NCBI GenBank assembly: GCA_022701365.1
Contig: JAKUHH010000290.1
Coordinates: 248,001 to 312,000 of the forward strand
Direction of reading: 5' to 3'
DNA length: 64,000 bases
Source of the DNA: Mycocentrospora acerina
Lineage: Eukaryota > Ascomycota > Dothideomycetes > Pleosporales
Both the position numbers and the translations under genes were made by a program. Position 1 is the stretch's first letter; every line of letters begins with the position of its first letter. The notes under the pieces were generated by a model, which worked only from the letters and a program-made list of their open reading frames with translations, was not told the origin of the DNA and did no database searches. This document shows, piece after piece, positions 23,541 to 33,975 of this stretch.

Positions 23541-25276
23541 TCAGAGCTCGTTGTGGTCGTGCTGTGTCGCCTCGTCATCAGCAATCTCCTCGATCTCAAT
23601 CTTGATAGGCTCCTGCTCTGCGACCTTTTCTGCTTTGGCCTCTTGCTTTCCAGCGCTTGCCAACAAAGACTCTGCCAACTTCTCCTTCTTACCTTCTCCC
23701 ATGCGAATAGCATCAACCCACTGCTCGACTTCCTGCACGCCAAAGGTCGTGCCGGAGTATTTCTTATACCATGCACGCTTACCGTGAGTAGCGACCAAGT
23801 GAACTTGATCATGGCTCCCGAGGTTCAACTCTGAGATGAGCGATGCAGCCAGTGGGTTAGACGCCGAGACGCCGACAAAAGGGAAGAGGTGAGAGCCCGC
23901 AGTGTCGTGCTTTTTGTGGATCGAGGCGAGCGAGGCGACAGCAATCGTAGCAGCATCCGAGGCTTCGTCTTTGGGCAAGATGGCGAGGATACATGTCTTG
24001 CTCTGCTCGTTCAGACAAAGTGACTGAAGCTCGGCGGATTCGGCAATGAGGGAAATGGTGGGCTTGAGTTCTTCTTGGGGAATTACGACTGGCTCAGGCG
24101 CATCCTCGTCCTTGACATTGGCAGCTGGCGATTCAGTTGGGACGACAGGCTCCACGATGGTTTCATCGGTGGCTGATGCGGCTGCTGAAGATGCATCTGC
24201 GGATTTGTGGGAAGCGGAAGCCTTGGAGAACTTGCTCGACGACTTGGACTCTTTCTTAGTGTCCTTCTTCCCCTTTGACTTCTTCTCCCTAGGTGGTGGG
24301 CAGTCGGGATGGGGTGGGGCGACTTGGGACAGGAACTCGACCATGGACTCCTTCTTCAGGTCGCCCTCGAAGACGACGGGGTCCTCAGAGCCGGCGGGCA
24401 GCAGGACCAGAGTCGGGTATTTTGTGATGGCGTACTTGTCGACTGCCGTCTTTTCCGACTTTTTGATTTGGGCAACAGAGACGAGACCACCAAAGTCAAT
24501 AGCTAGGGCCTTGAGCGTAGCACTGACGACACCCTTGTCGCTGAACAGAATGGCCTTTGCGCTGTCCTTGTTCTCTTGCAACCACTCGTCGAGGTTTTTG
24601 TCGGTGATGCGCTTTACGCTGTTGGGAACCTTGTCCTTGACGGCGTCGACGATGCCTTTGGCGGAACGCGGGCCCTGGTACTCCTCAACGGTGGGCTTGC
24701 CAGCCTTCTTGCCTGGGCGGACAATCTTGAGAGTGGGAAAGCCCTGGACACCCATCTGGCCGCAGAAGGGCTTGTTGACCTCGTCATCGCAGTTGATGGC
24801 GGCGACCTTGGCAATGCCGGCAAGGGATTTGGCAGCCGTCTCGTAGGCGGGCTTGAGGTTCTTGCAGTGGCCGCACCAAGGGGCGTAGAACCTGCAAGGC
24901 GTTAGGACGGCGGAATTGGAGGTGGTGGTATTGACAGTGTTGGTGTTGGTGGTGAAGGTGTTGGTGAAAGTGAAGGTAAAGGTAAAGGTAAAGTTAGATG
25001 TAAAGGTAAAGCTAGAGGTAAAGGTAAAGGTAGAGGTGAAGATAAAGGTGCTGGTCAAGGCGAAGCTTACTCGACAATCTAGCCGTGTTAGCTGGGCAAT
25101 GATGATGAGGCGCAATGCAGGGCGCATACAGAGGTGTAGTTGGACCTTGCAATGAGCCGGTCGTAGTCGGGGCCATTGAAGGAGAGGACGCTCGACTTCT
25201 TCGAGTACATGCTCTCGGCCTGGGCGTGAAGAGCCAGGGCTGCCGTGGCAGCAAGCAGAGCTGTTGTGCGCACCAT
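23541..25276 (-). CDS. MPD1: ER protein disulfide isomerase, MPD1-like, with 8-nt microexon
   Basis: Three exons: 25276-25130, an 8-nt microexon 25078-25071, and 24891-23541; 501 codons plus stop. The microexon ATTGTCGA is forced by conservation: it restores SNYTS-IVE-FYAPWCGHC, and its flanks carry a GCTAAC branch site with TAG acceptor and a GTAAGC donor. Residues 1-21 are a signal peptide. The first thioredoxin domain has the CGHC active site at Cys58/Cys61 and a cis-Pro region (GVQGFPTLKI); a second thioredoxin-like segment lacks CxxC. A Lys/Ser/Ala-rich linker separates it from a C-terminal domain ending HNEL, a fit to the ER-retention pattern although HDEL is commoner. It should catalyse disulfide formation and isomerisation in the ER. 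It is divergent from VTA1. Confidence 0.92.
24918..25062. repeat. Imperfect GGTAAA/GGTGTT hexamer minisatellite within PDI intron 2
   Basis: The second intron of the PDI gene (25070-24892, 179 nt) consists largely of imperfect hexamers. On the plus strand these read GGTGTT, GGTGAA and mainly GGTAAA; on the transcribed strand TTTACC/TTCACC. This is far longer than other introns in the window and makes the intron pyrimidine-rich on the sense strand. Confidence 0.9.
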
Positions 25277-25631
25277 GGCTGCGAGACGTGTATTGTTATT
25301 GTTGCTGCTGCTGTAGTAGGAGCTGAGAGGGAGTGTTGTTGCAGGTAAACGGGGGCAGCTGCGGATATATGTGGCACTGGAGGCTCTCTCTCGCAGCGTT
25401 TCACGACAAGATGCAAAGTGGCCTCTGCCGTGCCTGGAGAAGCTCTGGTGCGGTGCATCTGTGCATCTGTGCATTGCGGGGACGACAGGGATCACCGCCA
25501 GGACACCATGCCATGACAGCATGCGCGAGCCTCTCCCTCGCCAGCCACAGCTCCACCACGCACCCTCGCCGGCCCCCAGTCGCCAGCTGCCACTCCCTTC
25601 TCTCACATCACGACGCCTGTCACCCGCCGCC
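25277..25631. promoter_or_regulatory. Shared divergent promoter region of PDI and VTA1
   Basis: The 355 nt between the two divergent start codons must hold both promoters and leaders. CT-rich tracts precede both ATGs and a CAG/CTG-rich patch lies at about 25.30-25.32 kb. No TATA box or specific unfolded-protein-response element could be identified confidently by eye. Confidence 0.5.
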
Positions 25632-27093
25632 ATGGCAGACGCAGTCCCCGCAAAGCTCAGGCGGCTGCAGATTGCGCCCTTTGCTAAGAGAGCTGCCCAG
25701 CTCGAGCGCTTCAGGCCCATCGTCACCTACTGGCGTGAGTGGCAGTCGCAGTCGCATTCCTAATACAAGACCACACTGACGCCATGTAGTGCGCTTCTAC
25801 ATGGTCCAGAAGATCATTGCCGGTGGCCTGCACGCCGCCGACGAAGAATGCACCGCCTACACGACGGGCCTTATGGAGCGTCTCGAGCAGACAAAGGCCG
25901 CCACGCCCAACGAAGACGCCCTGCTCGACGATGTGGCCGCGAGCGCCTACTGTGAGCAGTTTGCCTTGCAGACTCTCGCCAAGGGAGAGAAGGACATGGC
26001 GGACAACAAGGCCACAGGGTAGGCATAGATGTTGCTTTCCCCCACGACCACTTGTGCTGACTCGACGTCCAGCACCACGGCAGACACGCTCATGGCAGCC
26101 TCGACCTTCCTCGAGATCCTGTCCATCTGGAAGGGCGATGCCGACCCTGAAATCTCCTCCAAGACAAAGTTCGCCAAGTACCACGCCCTGCGCATCCTCA
26201 AGGCCATCAAGGCCAACGAAGACCCCAATGCCACCAACCCAGCCCAGGAGACACAGCAACCGCCCTCGCCTCCTGCCCTCGACCCAACCGATCCAGAGGT
26301 CCAAAGCATTACCCAGAACATCCCCCAGCAGCCCCCGCAAAATCCATACCAGCCCTATGTCGAGTCAGCACCCGACGTCTCTGGCCGCCCGTCGCCCGCC
26401 TTCTCCGCGCCCAAAGTCTCACCTCCGCCCGACCTCCCCGCCGTGCCTACCGGATACACACAATCGTCGCACAACGACGTTTCCCCAATGTCTCAATCAG
26501 CACCGTCGCGTAATGGATCTGTTGCTTCCATTGGCGGAGGATACTTTCCAAGAACTGACCCACCGCCTCCTACCTTCTCGGCGGAAGACACTGCGCCAAC
26601 TCTGCCAACCGCCCCATCCTTAGCTGACGAAACCTTGACAACGCCCATAGGGGGCTCATCGCTGACACACGCAGCTGGAGCAGCAGACCCAGCCAGTTTC
26701 TACCAGAACCCTTCTTCTCTCCCTCCGACCGTGCAGCCTCCACAGAACCCATACCAATCCCCCACGTCAACGTCCCCTCCTCCACAACAACAACAGCCGC
26801 GGGCGTTTCAGTCAAATCCAACAGCACCGCAGCAACACCAATACAATGCTCCCACGCCACAACCCCCTGCTCATCAGCAGTACTCCTCCCCTACACCCCG
26901 CCAGAATCCATACGCACAGCCATCGGCACCTCCTCCGCCAATAACATCACAGGGTCCCTTTAAAGACGATGAAGATTCTCTTAGAGAGGCAAAAAAGCAT
27001 GCGAAATGGGCCATCTCGGCTATTGACTTTGATGACGCAAACACTGCTGTCAGGGAATTGAGGGTTGCTCTGAGAGCCTTGGGTGCGAATTAA
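25632..27093 (+). CDS. VTA1: Vacuolar sorting protein VTA1 (LIP5), Vps4 co-activator
   Basis: Three exons: 25632-25734, 25790-26018, 26073-27093; 450 codons plus TAA. The N-terminal 150 residues form the tandem MIT-like helical domain (PAKLRRLQIAPFAKRAAQLE, YMVQKIIAGGLHAADEECTAY, FLEILSIWKGDADPEISSKTKFAKYHALRILKAIK). A long Pro/Gln/Ser-rich disordered linker follows, with NPYQ/NPYA motifs. The last 45 residues are the VSL domain (EAKKHAKWAISAIDFDDANTA), which binds and stimulates the AAA ATPase Vps4. The protein promotes ESCRT-III disassembly during multivesicular-body sorting at endosomes. The introns are 55 and 54 nt. It lies head-to-tail with VPS33, another vacuolar-sorting gene, about 0.6 kb downstream. 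Confidence 0.95.
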
Positions 27094-27188
27094 AAGTAGG
27101 AATTCATGATATAGCGCTTTAGAGATTAGTGTGCACAGAGCACATTGTTTAGGAGCAACTTGGCCAGACTTCCATCCAACAACACATC

Positions 27189-27275
27189 GGTCGTTTAGCT
27201 CAGTTGGTTAGAGCGTGGTGCTAATAGCTTCTGCTTGACACGCCAAGGTCGCGAGTTCGACCCTCGTAATGACCA
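27189..27275 (+). tRNA. tRNA-Ile (anticodon AAT) with 13-nt intron
   Basis: The cloverleaf folds completely: acceptor GGTCGTT/AATGACC, D stem GCTC/GAGC, anticodon stem TGGTG/CGCCA, loop CTAATAA with anticodon AAT at 27223-27225, T stem GCGAG/CTCGT with TTCGACC loop, and discriminator A at 27275. A 13-nt intron (27227-27239) interrupts the loop one base 3' of the anticodon, the canonical position for nuclear tRNA introns. Confidence 0.95.
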
Positions 27276-27278
27276 TTC

Positions 27279-27283
27279 TTTTT
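27279..27283 (+). terminator. RNA polymerase III terminator (T5)
   Basis: A run of five T residues begins four bases after the last tRNA base, as expected for Pol III termination. Confidence 0.75.
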
Positions 27284-27711
27284 GGGAATTTCTTCGTTGC
27301 TGGTGTGCCGGTGTGGACCAAATTTGGTATAGAGGCTTCGTTGTATACCCTAGGTGTTCCATGTTCTGCATATTTTTTGTGGAGCTTTTGTTTCCATGGC
27401 TGTAGAATTTTGTGTGTACATGCAGATTTCCAAACGAATCCAGTACATTTCTTGTGTTGAAGCATTTGCGAGTTCATGGGGAATTCCTGTCCTCAAGTGA
27501 CTGAAGATGATCTCTGACATGACCTGAAATCAAGAGGCGCTTCTGGGTAGTCTCAAGACGCCAAGCTTTAGCCTTATGCACGTACCTTGTCCAAGTCGCG
27601 AACCACACCTCTTTGCTCTGCCATCGCACTTACGGTCGAGACATCTTGCACGTACGAGGATGGTATTGTGTCTACTTTGAAGTTTTCTATCCGTCCAAGT
27701 GTTTGCATATA
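27284..27711. other. VPS33 upstream region
   Basis: About 430 nt between the tRNA and VPS33. No other gene is supported. The VPS33 start is preceded by CATATA, and short upstream ATGs exist in other frames. Confidence 0.45.
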
Positions 27712-30016
27712 ATGGCTCCCATCACTCCGTTCAGCGCAGCGGATATCACAGAGAAGGCGCGCCGGGATCTCCTTCTTCTGCTTGAGGGTGTAAGGTAATA
27801 TCAACGGCACACCATACCACTCATACTGACTGCAGTCTAGATCAGGGGCAAAAAGAATCTTGTGCTCGAAAAGGCACTCGCAGGCCCGCTGAATCTGCTT
27901 GTCAAGTTTTCCACCCTCCAGGAATACGGCGTCGACAAGCCGTTCTTTCTGGAAAATGACAACATCGACTCTTCTCAACGGAACATTGTGTTCCTTGTGA
28001 GGGGAGAGAAGGCGAAGACAGTAATGACTGTTGCTGGTATGTAACCTGTTTTCCATCCCGCTTCTACGTGTGCTTTGACCTCGTGACAATGTGTGGGATC
28101 ATAAAAGAGGCTATGCAGACAGCATCTACTCTGCCTAGTCAAGTCTCGATCCCTATATCAAATCACATACCAAGCGCGTTCATTGGAATATCTGTCTCAT
28201 TATATACGGAGTCGTTCTATCGTACAGTGCTGACATGCTTCTCAGATCAAATCAAGCGCATACGTCGAGACAGTCAGATCGAGCATGAGTTTTCCATCTT
28301 TTGGGTGCCGCGACGCACAATCGTCTCTGATCAGCTACTCGAGGGAGCAGGTGTGCTTGGTGAAGCTAGTGTGAGCGAATGGCCGCTGTTCTTTGTGCCA
28401 CTCGCAGATGATGTCTTATCGTTGGAGCTGGATGACACAGTATCAGATCTGTACCTTGTACGTCGTATCAGCTTATTGAGACCAGACCAAGTCCTAATGA
28501 CTTGCAGAGAAAAGATCCGACATCTATATACGTTGCAGCAAAGGCTCTCATGCTCCAACAACAAAAGTATGGCCTCTTCCCACGCATTATCGGTAAAGGC
28601 GACAATGGAAAACGCCTCGCCGACCTGCTCATTCGTATGCGTACCGAAGTTACAGCGGGCGAATCTTCCAATAACACAGGCCCTTCATTTCTTGGTTTAG
28701 CGCCCAGCTCGACAATCGATAGCCTCATTATCATCGACCGTGAAGTAGATTTCCCGACAGTCCTCCTCACTCAGCTGACGTACGAGGGTTTAATCGACGA
28801 GGTATTTAACGTGTCCGCCAACCAAACCGAAGTTGACTCATCCATTGTTGGCGGCGCAGGACCGCAGCCTGGCCAAGCAGGGTCGGCATCAACAAGCATG
28901 AAGCGCAAGATACTCATCGACAATAAAGACCCTCTCTACTCTACTCTCGGTGACGCAAACTTTGCTATTGTGGGAAACCTTCTCAACAAAGCCGCACGCC
29001 GCCTCCAAAGTAGCACAGAGCGAAACTCACTCGCGCAAAAAACCACCTCTGAGCTCCGTGACTTTGTAGCCAAACTCCCCGGCTACCAAGCCGAACAAGC
29101 CAGCCTCAAGCTCCACACCTCTCTCGCTGAGGAGATTATAAAACACACCCGCTCCGACATATTTACCCGCACGCTCGAAGTACAGCAAAATATCATGTCC
29201 GGTGCCGACCCCACAACCCAACACGATACTATCCACGAGCTTCTCAACCGCGACGTGCCTCTCTCCACCATCCTACGACTCCTCTGCCTTGAAAGCACAA
29301 CCAATGCCGGCATCCGTCCCAAGGATCTCGAAACTTTCAAAAAAGCCATCCTACAAGCCTATGGCCCCCAGCACATCCTCACCCTCTCCCTTCTCGAGAA
29401 AACCGGTCTCCTCTCCACCCGCGGCGGCGTCAGCCTCTCCTCCGCCGGCGCCGCAAAACCAGGCTCCGTATCAAACTACACCCCGCTACGCAAATCCCTC
29501 CGCCTATGGGACGACGAAGTCAACGAAGCCGCCCCACAAGACATCTCTTACACCTTTTCAGGCTACGCACCCCTCAGCGTGCGCCTCGTTCAAAGCATCA
29601 TCCAAAAACACACCCTCGCCAACCTGATCAAGCCGCCGCAGAACCCACAGGCAAATCCCCTCGCCCAGGGCCTCCGCATCTTCGACGACGCATCAAAATA
29701 CGTCCGCGGCGCCACCTTTGACGAGGTGCAGACGGGCGAGCAAAAGGCCGTCAAAGCCCGCAACATGCTGAATGGAAGCCACGCAGACGGGAACAAGACG
29801 GTCGTCGTCTTCTTCCTCGGGGGCGTGACGAGAGCCGAGATTGCGGCGCTGAGGTTTGTAGGCGCAAAGCTAAAGGACGTTGGGGGAGAGGGGAGGGGGA
29901 GTCGCATTGTGGTTTGCGCGACGAATGTCATCAAGGGGGATGGGTTGGTCGGGTGTGCGATTGAGAAGGCGAGGTTTACGGGTGGATCGGCGGCGGCGGC
30001 GACAACGACAGCTTGA
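27712..30016 (+). CDS. VPS33: Vacuolar sorting protein VPS33 (Sec1/Munc18 family)
   Basis: Four exons: 27712-27794, 27846-28036, 28246-28457, 28508-30016; 664 codons plus stop. The product is the SM-family subunit of HOPS and CORVET tethering complexes, which clasps SNAREs during endosome and vacuole fusion. Family blocks include RGKKNLVLEKALAGPL near the N-terminus, FLVRGEKAKTVM, HEFSIFWVPRRTIVSD, YGLFPRIIGKGDNGKRLADLLIRMR, SLIIIDREVDFPTVLLTQLTYEGLIDEVF (domain 2), DPLYSTLGDANFAIVGNLLNKAARRL, and the C-terminal KTVVVFFLGGVTRAEIAALRF. Length is typical. Intron 2 is 209 nt, longer than its neighbours; no conserved coding segment seems to be missing across it. The C-terminal tail is Gly/Ala-rich. 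It follows VTA1 and a tRNA on the same strand and converges on the SSB gene. Confidence 0.95.
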
Positions 30017-30713
30017 TGAATGAGTAGGTACTATGATCATCTGATTCATGTGTGTATGCGCCAAAGCTTACTTTTCTATTGAATAAAACAGATTCTGAAT
30101 TATAGGTGTATGCGCCAAACCTTGTTTTAACATTGAATAAAATAGATTCTGATTCACATGTGTATGCGCCAAACCTTGCTTTTACAATTTAAAAAAAGTA
30201 GATTCTGATTTACATGTGTATGCGCCAAAGCTTTCTCCAGGGTATGATGTTGAACAGCGTCAACATACAACAGATGGATACATCATGCTAAAGTTGGATG
30301 CCATCGTAACAACGTTAGATGTTAATGGTACATACATCACTCAATTCACAACGAAACAGTCTTGTATACTTCGAACTTGTTCAATTTTCCCTTGTCCTCG
30401 ACCTCATCTACCTCATGCCCGTACCCTCCTGTTACATAAGAGATATTTCCGCCAAGACATACTTTTGCAAGACATCCATTACGAGTGTTCGTCAAGCATC
30501 GTTCATGAGAGAGAAAGTACATACAATACTTTTGGCATCCACATAGATGCCGAAGAGAACCTAGGAAAGGAAGAAGGAACCAAACACACCAAGTCTATCG
30601 TGAAATGCCGCAAAGATCAAACTCCGTTCGCAGCAGCTCGCAGCTCACAGTCTGGGTATCCTGCGCCTGCGATTTGTTTCTTCCTCCCACCATCCATCGT
30701 TAATGCGTTACGC
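30017..30713. other. Convergent VPS33/SSB intergenic region
   Basis: About 700 nt containing both 3' UTRs. The left third is a tandem repeat described separately; the remainder has no supported gene. Confidence 0.5.
30052..30232. repeat. 54-56 bp tandem repeat downstream of VPS33
   Basis: Three full units begin at 30052, 30106 and 30160 and a partial fourth at 30216; spacing is 54, 54 and 56 bp. Each unit opens GTGTATGCGCCAAA and, in the complete copies, ends near GATTCTGA. The first two contain GAATAAAA, which resembles a polyadenylation signal. The third is altered to a poly-A tract at that place. Confidence 0.93.
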
Positions 30714-32739
30714 TTATCGGGTAGAGAAAGCCTTGGTGACAACGCGCTTGAGCGCCAACTCCTTCTTCTTCAGGTCATCAGCAGGAGCATCCTCAATCTC
30801 GAGCTGAGCCATGGCGTCGCTGAGAGCAGACTCAATCTTCTCCTTCTGGCCACGCTTAAGGCGGACAGCGGTCATGGGGTCGGAAACCATCTCCTCGACA
30901 CGGGAGATGTATGACTCGAGCTGTTGCCTCGACTCGAACTTCTTGCTGAAGGCCTCGTCGCTGGTCTTGAACTTGGCAGCGTCGCTGATCATGTTCTCGA
31001 TGTCAGACGACGAGAGCTTACCAACGGCGTTGGAGATGGTGATGTTGGCGCTGCGGCCGGAGGTCTTCTCGGTAGCGGTGACCTTGAGGATACCGTTGAC
31101 GTCGACCTCGAAGACAACCTCAAGAACGGCATCACCAGCCTTCATGGGTGGGATGGGAGCAAGGGTGAACTCTCCGAGAGATGTGTTGTCCTCGCAGTTG
31201 ACACGCTCACCCTGGAAAACGGGGAACTGAACTGTGGATTGACCGTCGGCGACAGTGGTGAAGGTCCTCTTCTTGATAGTTGGGACTGTCTGTCCACGGG
31301 GAACGACGGGGGCGAAGATGTTACCCTCCATGGCGACACCAAGGGAGAGGGGAACGACATCGAGGAGGAGGAGGTCGGCAGTCTCAGCAGAGGTGGCCTT
31401 GCCAGAGAGGATACCGGCCTGAACGGCGGCACCGTAGGCAACAGCCTCATCGGGGTTGATGCTCTTCTCGAGCTTCTTGCCACCGAAGAAGTCACTGAGG
31501 AGCTTCTGGATCTTGGGGATACGGGTAGAACCACCGACAAGCACGATCTCGTCGACCTTGCTCTTCTCGATGGCGGCATCCTTAAGGACCTGGGCAACGG
31601 GGTCAAGAGTGCCGGCGAAGGCCTTCTGGTTCAGGTCCTCGAAACGAGCACGGGTAATATTGGCGTTGAAGTCTTCACCGTCGAATAGCGAGTCGATTTC
31701 AACAGTGGTCTGGGTGGCGTTGGAGAGAGTCCGCTTGGCACGCTCGCAGGCAGTTCGGAGACGGCGCAGAGCACGGGCATCTCCAGAAATGTCCTTTCCG
31801 GTCTTCTTGGTGAACTCCTTTTTGAAGTGATCGAGGAGATTCGTATCAAAATCCTGCCCGCCGAGGTGGGTATCGCCAGCGGTGGCCTTGACTGTGAAGA
31901 CACCGCCCTGGATGTGCAGAAGGGAGACATCGAAAGTACCACCTCCGAGATCGTAGATGAGGACGTTCCTCTCCTTCTCAGACTTTCCGGAGCCGAGACC
32001 GTAGGCGATAGCGGCGGCGGTAGGCTCGTTGATGATACGGAGAACGTTAAGACCGGCAATGGCACCGGCGTCCTTGGTGGCCTGACGCTGGTTGTCGTTG
32101 AAGTAGGCGGGGACAGTGATGACGGCCTTCTCGACCTTCATTCCGAGCTTAGTCTCAGCAACCTCCTTCATCTACTTATTGTCAGCGAGTGCGCCTCCCA
32201 AAAAAAAGTGTGTATTCTCCAAACCATACCTTGACGAGAACCATGGCGGAGATCTCCTGGGGGGAGAAGGTCTTCCTCTCACCGAGGTACTCAACCTCGA
32301 CGAGCGGGCTGCCGCCCTGGTCGACGACCTTGAAGGGCCAGGACTTGATGTCCTTTGTGACGGTCTCATCCTCGAAGCGGCGACCGATCAATCGCCTGAG
32401 CACGCAAGTCAGCACGTGGTCGTGCGAGGGAGGTGTCTACTGGAGAGGCTTACTTGACGTCGAAGACGGTGTTCTCTGGGTTCATGGCAGCCTGGTTCTT
32501 GGCCGCCTCGCCGATGAGGCGCTCCTCGCTGGTGAAGGAGACGAACGAGGGAGTGGTGAAGCTACCCTGCTCGTTGGCAATAATCTCGACATTGGTGCCC
32601 TCGTAGTTGGCAACGCAAGAGTAGGTCGTGCCTGCCGATATTTGTTAGTCCCGCACAGCGCACAGTGGGGTAATTTTCGCAAGCGGGCGTGCGCACCAAG
32701 ATCGATGCCAATGGCACCCTCGTAAACTTCGTCGCTCAT
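30714..32739 (-). CDS. SSB1: Ribosome-associated Hsp70 chaperone, SSB class
   Basis: Four exons: 32739-32697, 32631-32454, 32395-32230, 32171-30714; 614 codons plus TAA, against 613 in yeast Ssb1. The introns (65, 58 and 58 nt) lie in the first third. The nucleotide-binding domain shows GIDLGTTYSC (split by intron 1), VITVPAYFNDNQRQATKDAG, NEPTAAAIAYGL, DLGGGTFDVS and VLVGGSTRIPKIQ. The substrate-binding domain includes LLLLDVVPLSLG and the lid follows. There is no signal peptide, EEVD tail or HDEL, which excludes ER, mitochondrial and SSA-type classes. The YEGAIGIDLG N-terminus and the ALKRVVTKAFSTR tail fit SSB proteins, which bind nascent chains at the ribosome exit. Codon use is strongly biased to C-ending codons, as in highly expressed genes. 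Confidence 0.95.
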
Positions 32740-33309
32740 GATGAAATTGGTTTGGCAGGGTCGACCTGAAAAACTACAGAGAGAAAATGAGGTGGAGGAG
32801 GAGAAGTGGGAGGGCGGTGGGACGGGTGCGCTTAAAGCGAGGGGACCAGAGAGAAAATTGGTGTTCTGCCAAGAGTTGTCCTTGGCGAGAACCGCCGATG
32901 GAATTTTTTTGAGGACCGAGGCGGGGGGCAACGGCGCCTGATGTCAGGCTTATTGGGTTGGACTGTTTACCACGGCGTATTCTTCAATTGGCCGCATGTG
33001 TGCGGTATCCGTGGCGATTCGTTGACTTTCTCACGTCACGTCACGTCTTCTTCGACGGTCAGCACAAATCAAGCCACTCGTAGCAAGAGCCATGACAACC
33101 CCGCATGCAGAGCAGCAGGCTCACTTTGTTCGACAAGGTTCTGTTCAGAACAAAGACTCACGACTCAGGACCAAGAACATCAATTTATGGGGGTATAGCA
33201 ACCCAAGTAAAAACGCCCTGCCCATCCACGTTCAGCGCCAAAGACACCATCCCAAACCCCGCGCAATGCATCTGCCCACGATGAACCCCTCCTTCGCCAA
33301 ATTTCATCC
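32740..33309. other. Promoter region of SSB and 3' region of the UBE2W-like gene
   Basis: About 570 nt. GA-rich tracts lie just upstream of the SSB start on the transcribed side and a TCACGTCACGTCACG-like repeat is visible at 33.03-33.05 kb. No gene is supported. A perfect heat-shock element was not identified. Confidence 0.45.
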
Positions 33310-33975
33310 TCATACCTGATCGTCATGAAACACAAAGCTGATGTCTCTCGGGCGCTGCTTGTTGTTCCGAACGAACGAATCATCGCCCGGTGGCCTCTCC
33401 TTGACCGTATTGCTCGTAAGCATGCTCTGCAGACTAACACACACGCTCTCCACGTTGTGCACAGGACTCCAGCCTTGCCGGTCAAGTAGGTCGAGACATA
33501 TTATACCGTTGGAGTACACATGTGGATGCCAGGGTATGGGATGCTCTGGGTCGCGGACGAAGACTACTTCGGGGGCCTGTGTGGAGTGTCAGTGAGTGGG
33601 AGGAGGTGGTGGTGGTGTGGGTGTAAAGCGGGAAGGATGGAGAAGGGAAACACACCTCGATGGGGTAATTTGAGCTGAAGACGAACTTCAGTCTATATGT
33701 TTCGCCTTGATACAATGGGTTATCGTCCATAACCTTAATGTCCATGAGCCATGTCTCGAAATTTTCTGCCTTGACCAGTGTTATTCCGGGAGGAAGCTGG
33801 CCTTGCATCTGTGTGGAGCAGTCAGCAGGATGGCCTTCGAATTTGACGGTACCTCGAGTACAAAGAGGGTGAAAGTACCTTCTGCAGCTCCTGTAGTTAC
33901 TTGTTAGCAATGCGACAACATCGTATTCAGTGTGTGTAAGCGCCGTACCTTGCCTAACCGCTTAGATGCAAACAT
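33310..33975 (-). CDS. UBE2W-like ubiquitin-conjugating enzyme with 12-nt microexon
   Basis: Four exons: 33975-33949, a 12-nt microexon 33890-33879, 33808-33656, and 33576-33310; 152 codons plus TGA. The microexon encodes ELQK and completes the N-terminal helix MFASKRLGKELQKMQ expected of E2 enzymes. The UBC fold is evident: LPPGITL, LYQGETYRLKFVFSSNYPIEAP, and the active-site region HPHVYSNGIICLDLL with catalytic Cys91, followed by WSP. The HPHVYSNG sequence in place of the usual HPN, and the C-terminus ending FHDD-QV, match UBE2W, the E2 that can ubiquitinate flexible N-termini. The short C-terminus is normal for that class. Introns are 58, 70 and 79 nt. The final GTATGA could also be read as a splice donor, so a different last codon or two is possible. 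Confidence 0.9.

Noticed and set aside
24046..24846. 266-codon frame on the plus strand
   Set aside because: It lies antisense inside the third PDI exon; codon periodicity of the GC-rich sense gene keeps it open and no family motif is present.
25817..26623. 268-codon Arg/Pro-rich frame on the plus strand
   Set aside because: It is the alternate frame of VTA1 exons and crosses a confirmed intron.
30216..30914. 232-codon plus-strand frame
   Set aside because: It begins in the tandem repeat and runs antisense into the Hsp70 3' end; no motif.
30924..31688. 254-codon frame on the plus strand
   Set aside because: It is antisense to the Hsp70 gene; long antisense frames are a known by-product of biased codon use in Hsp70 genes.
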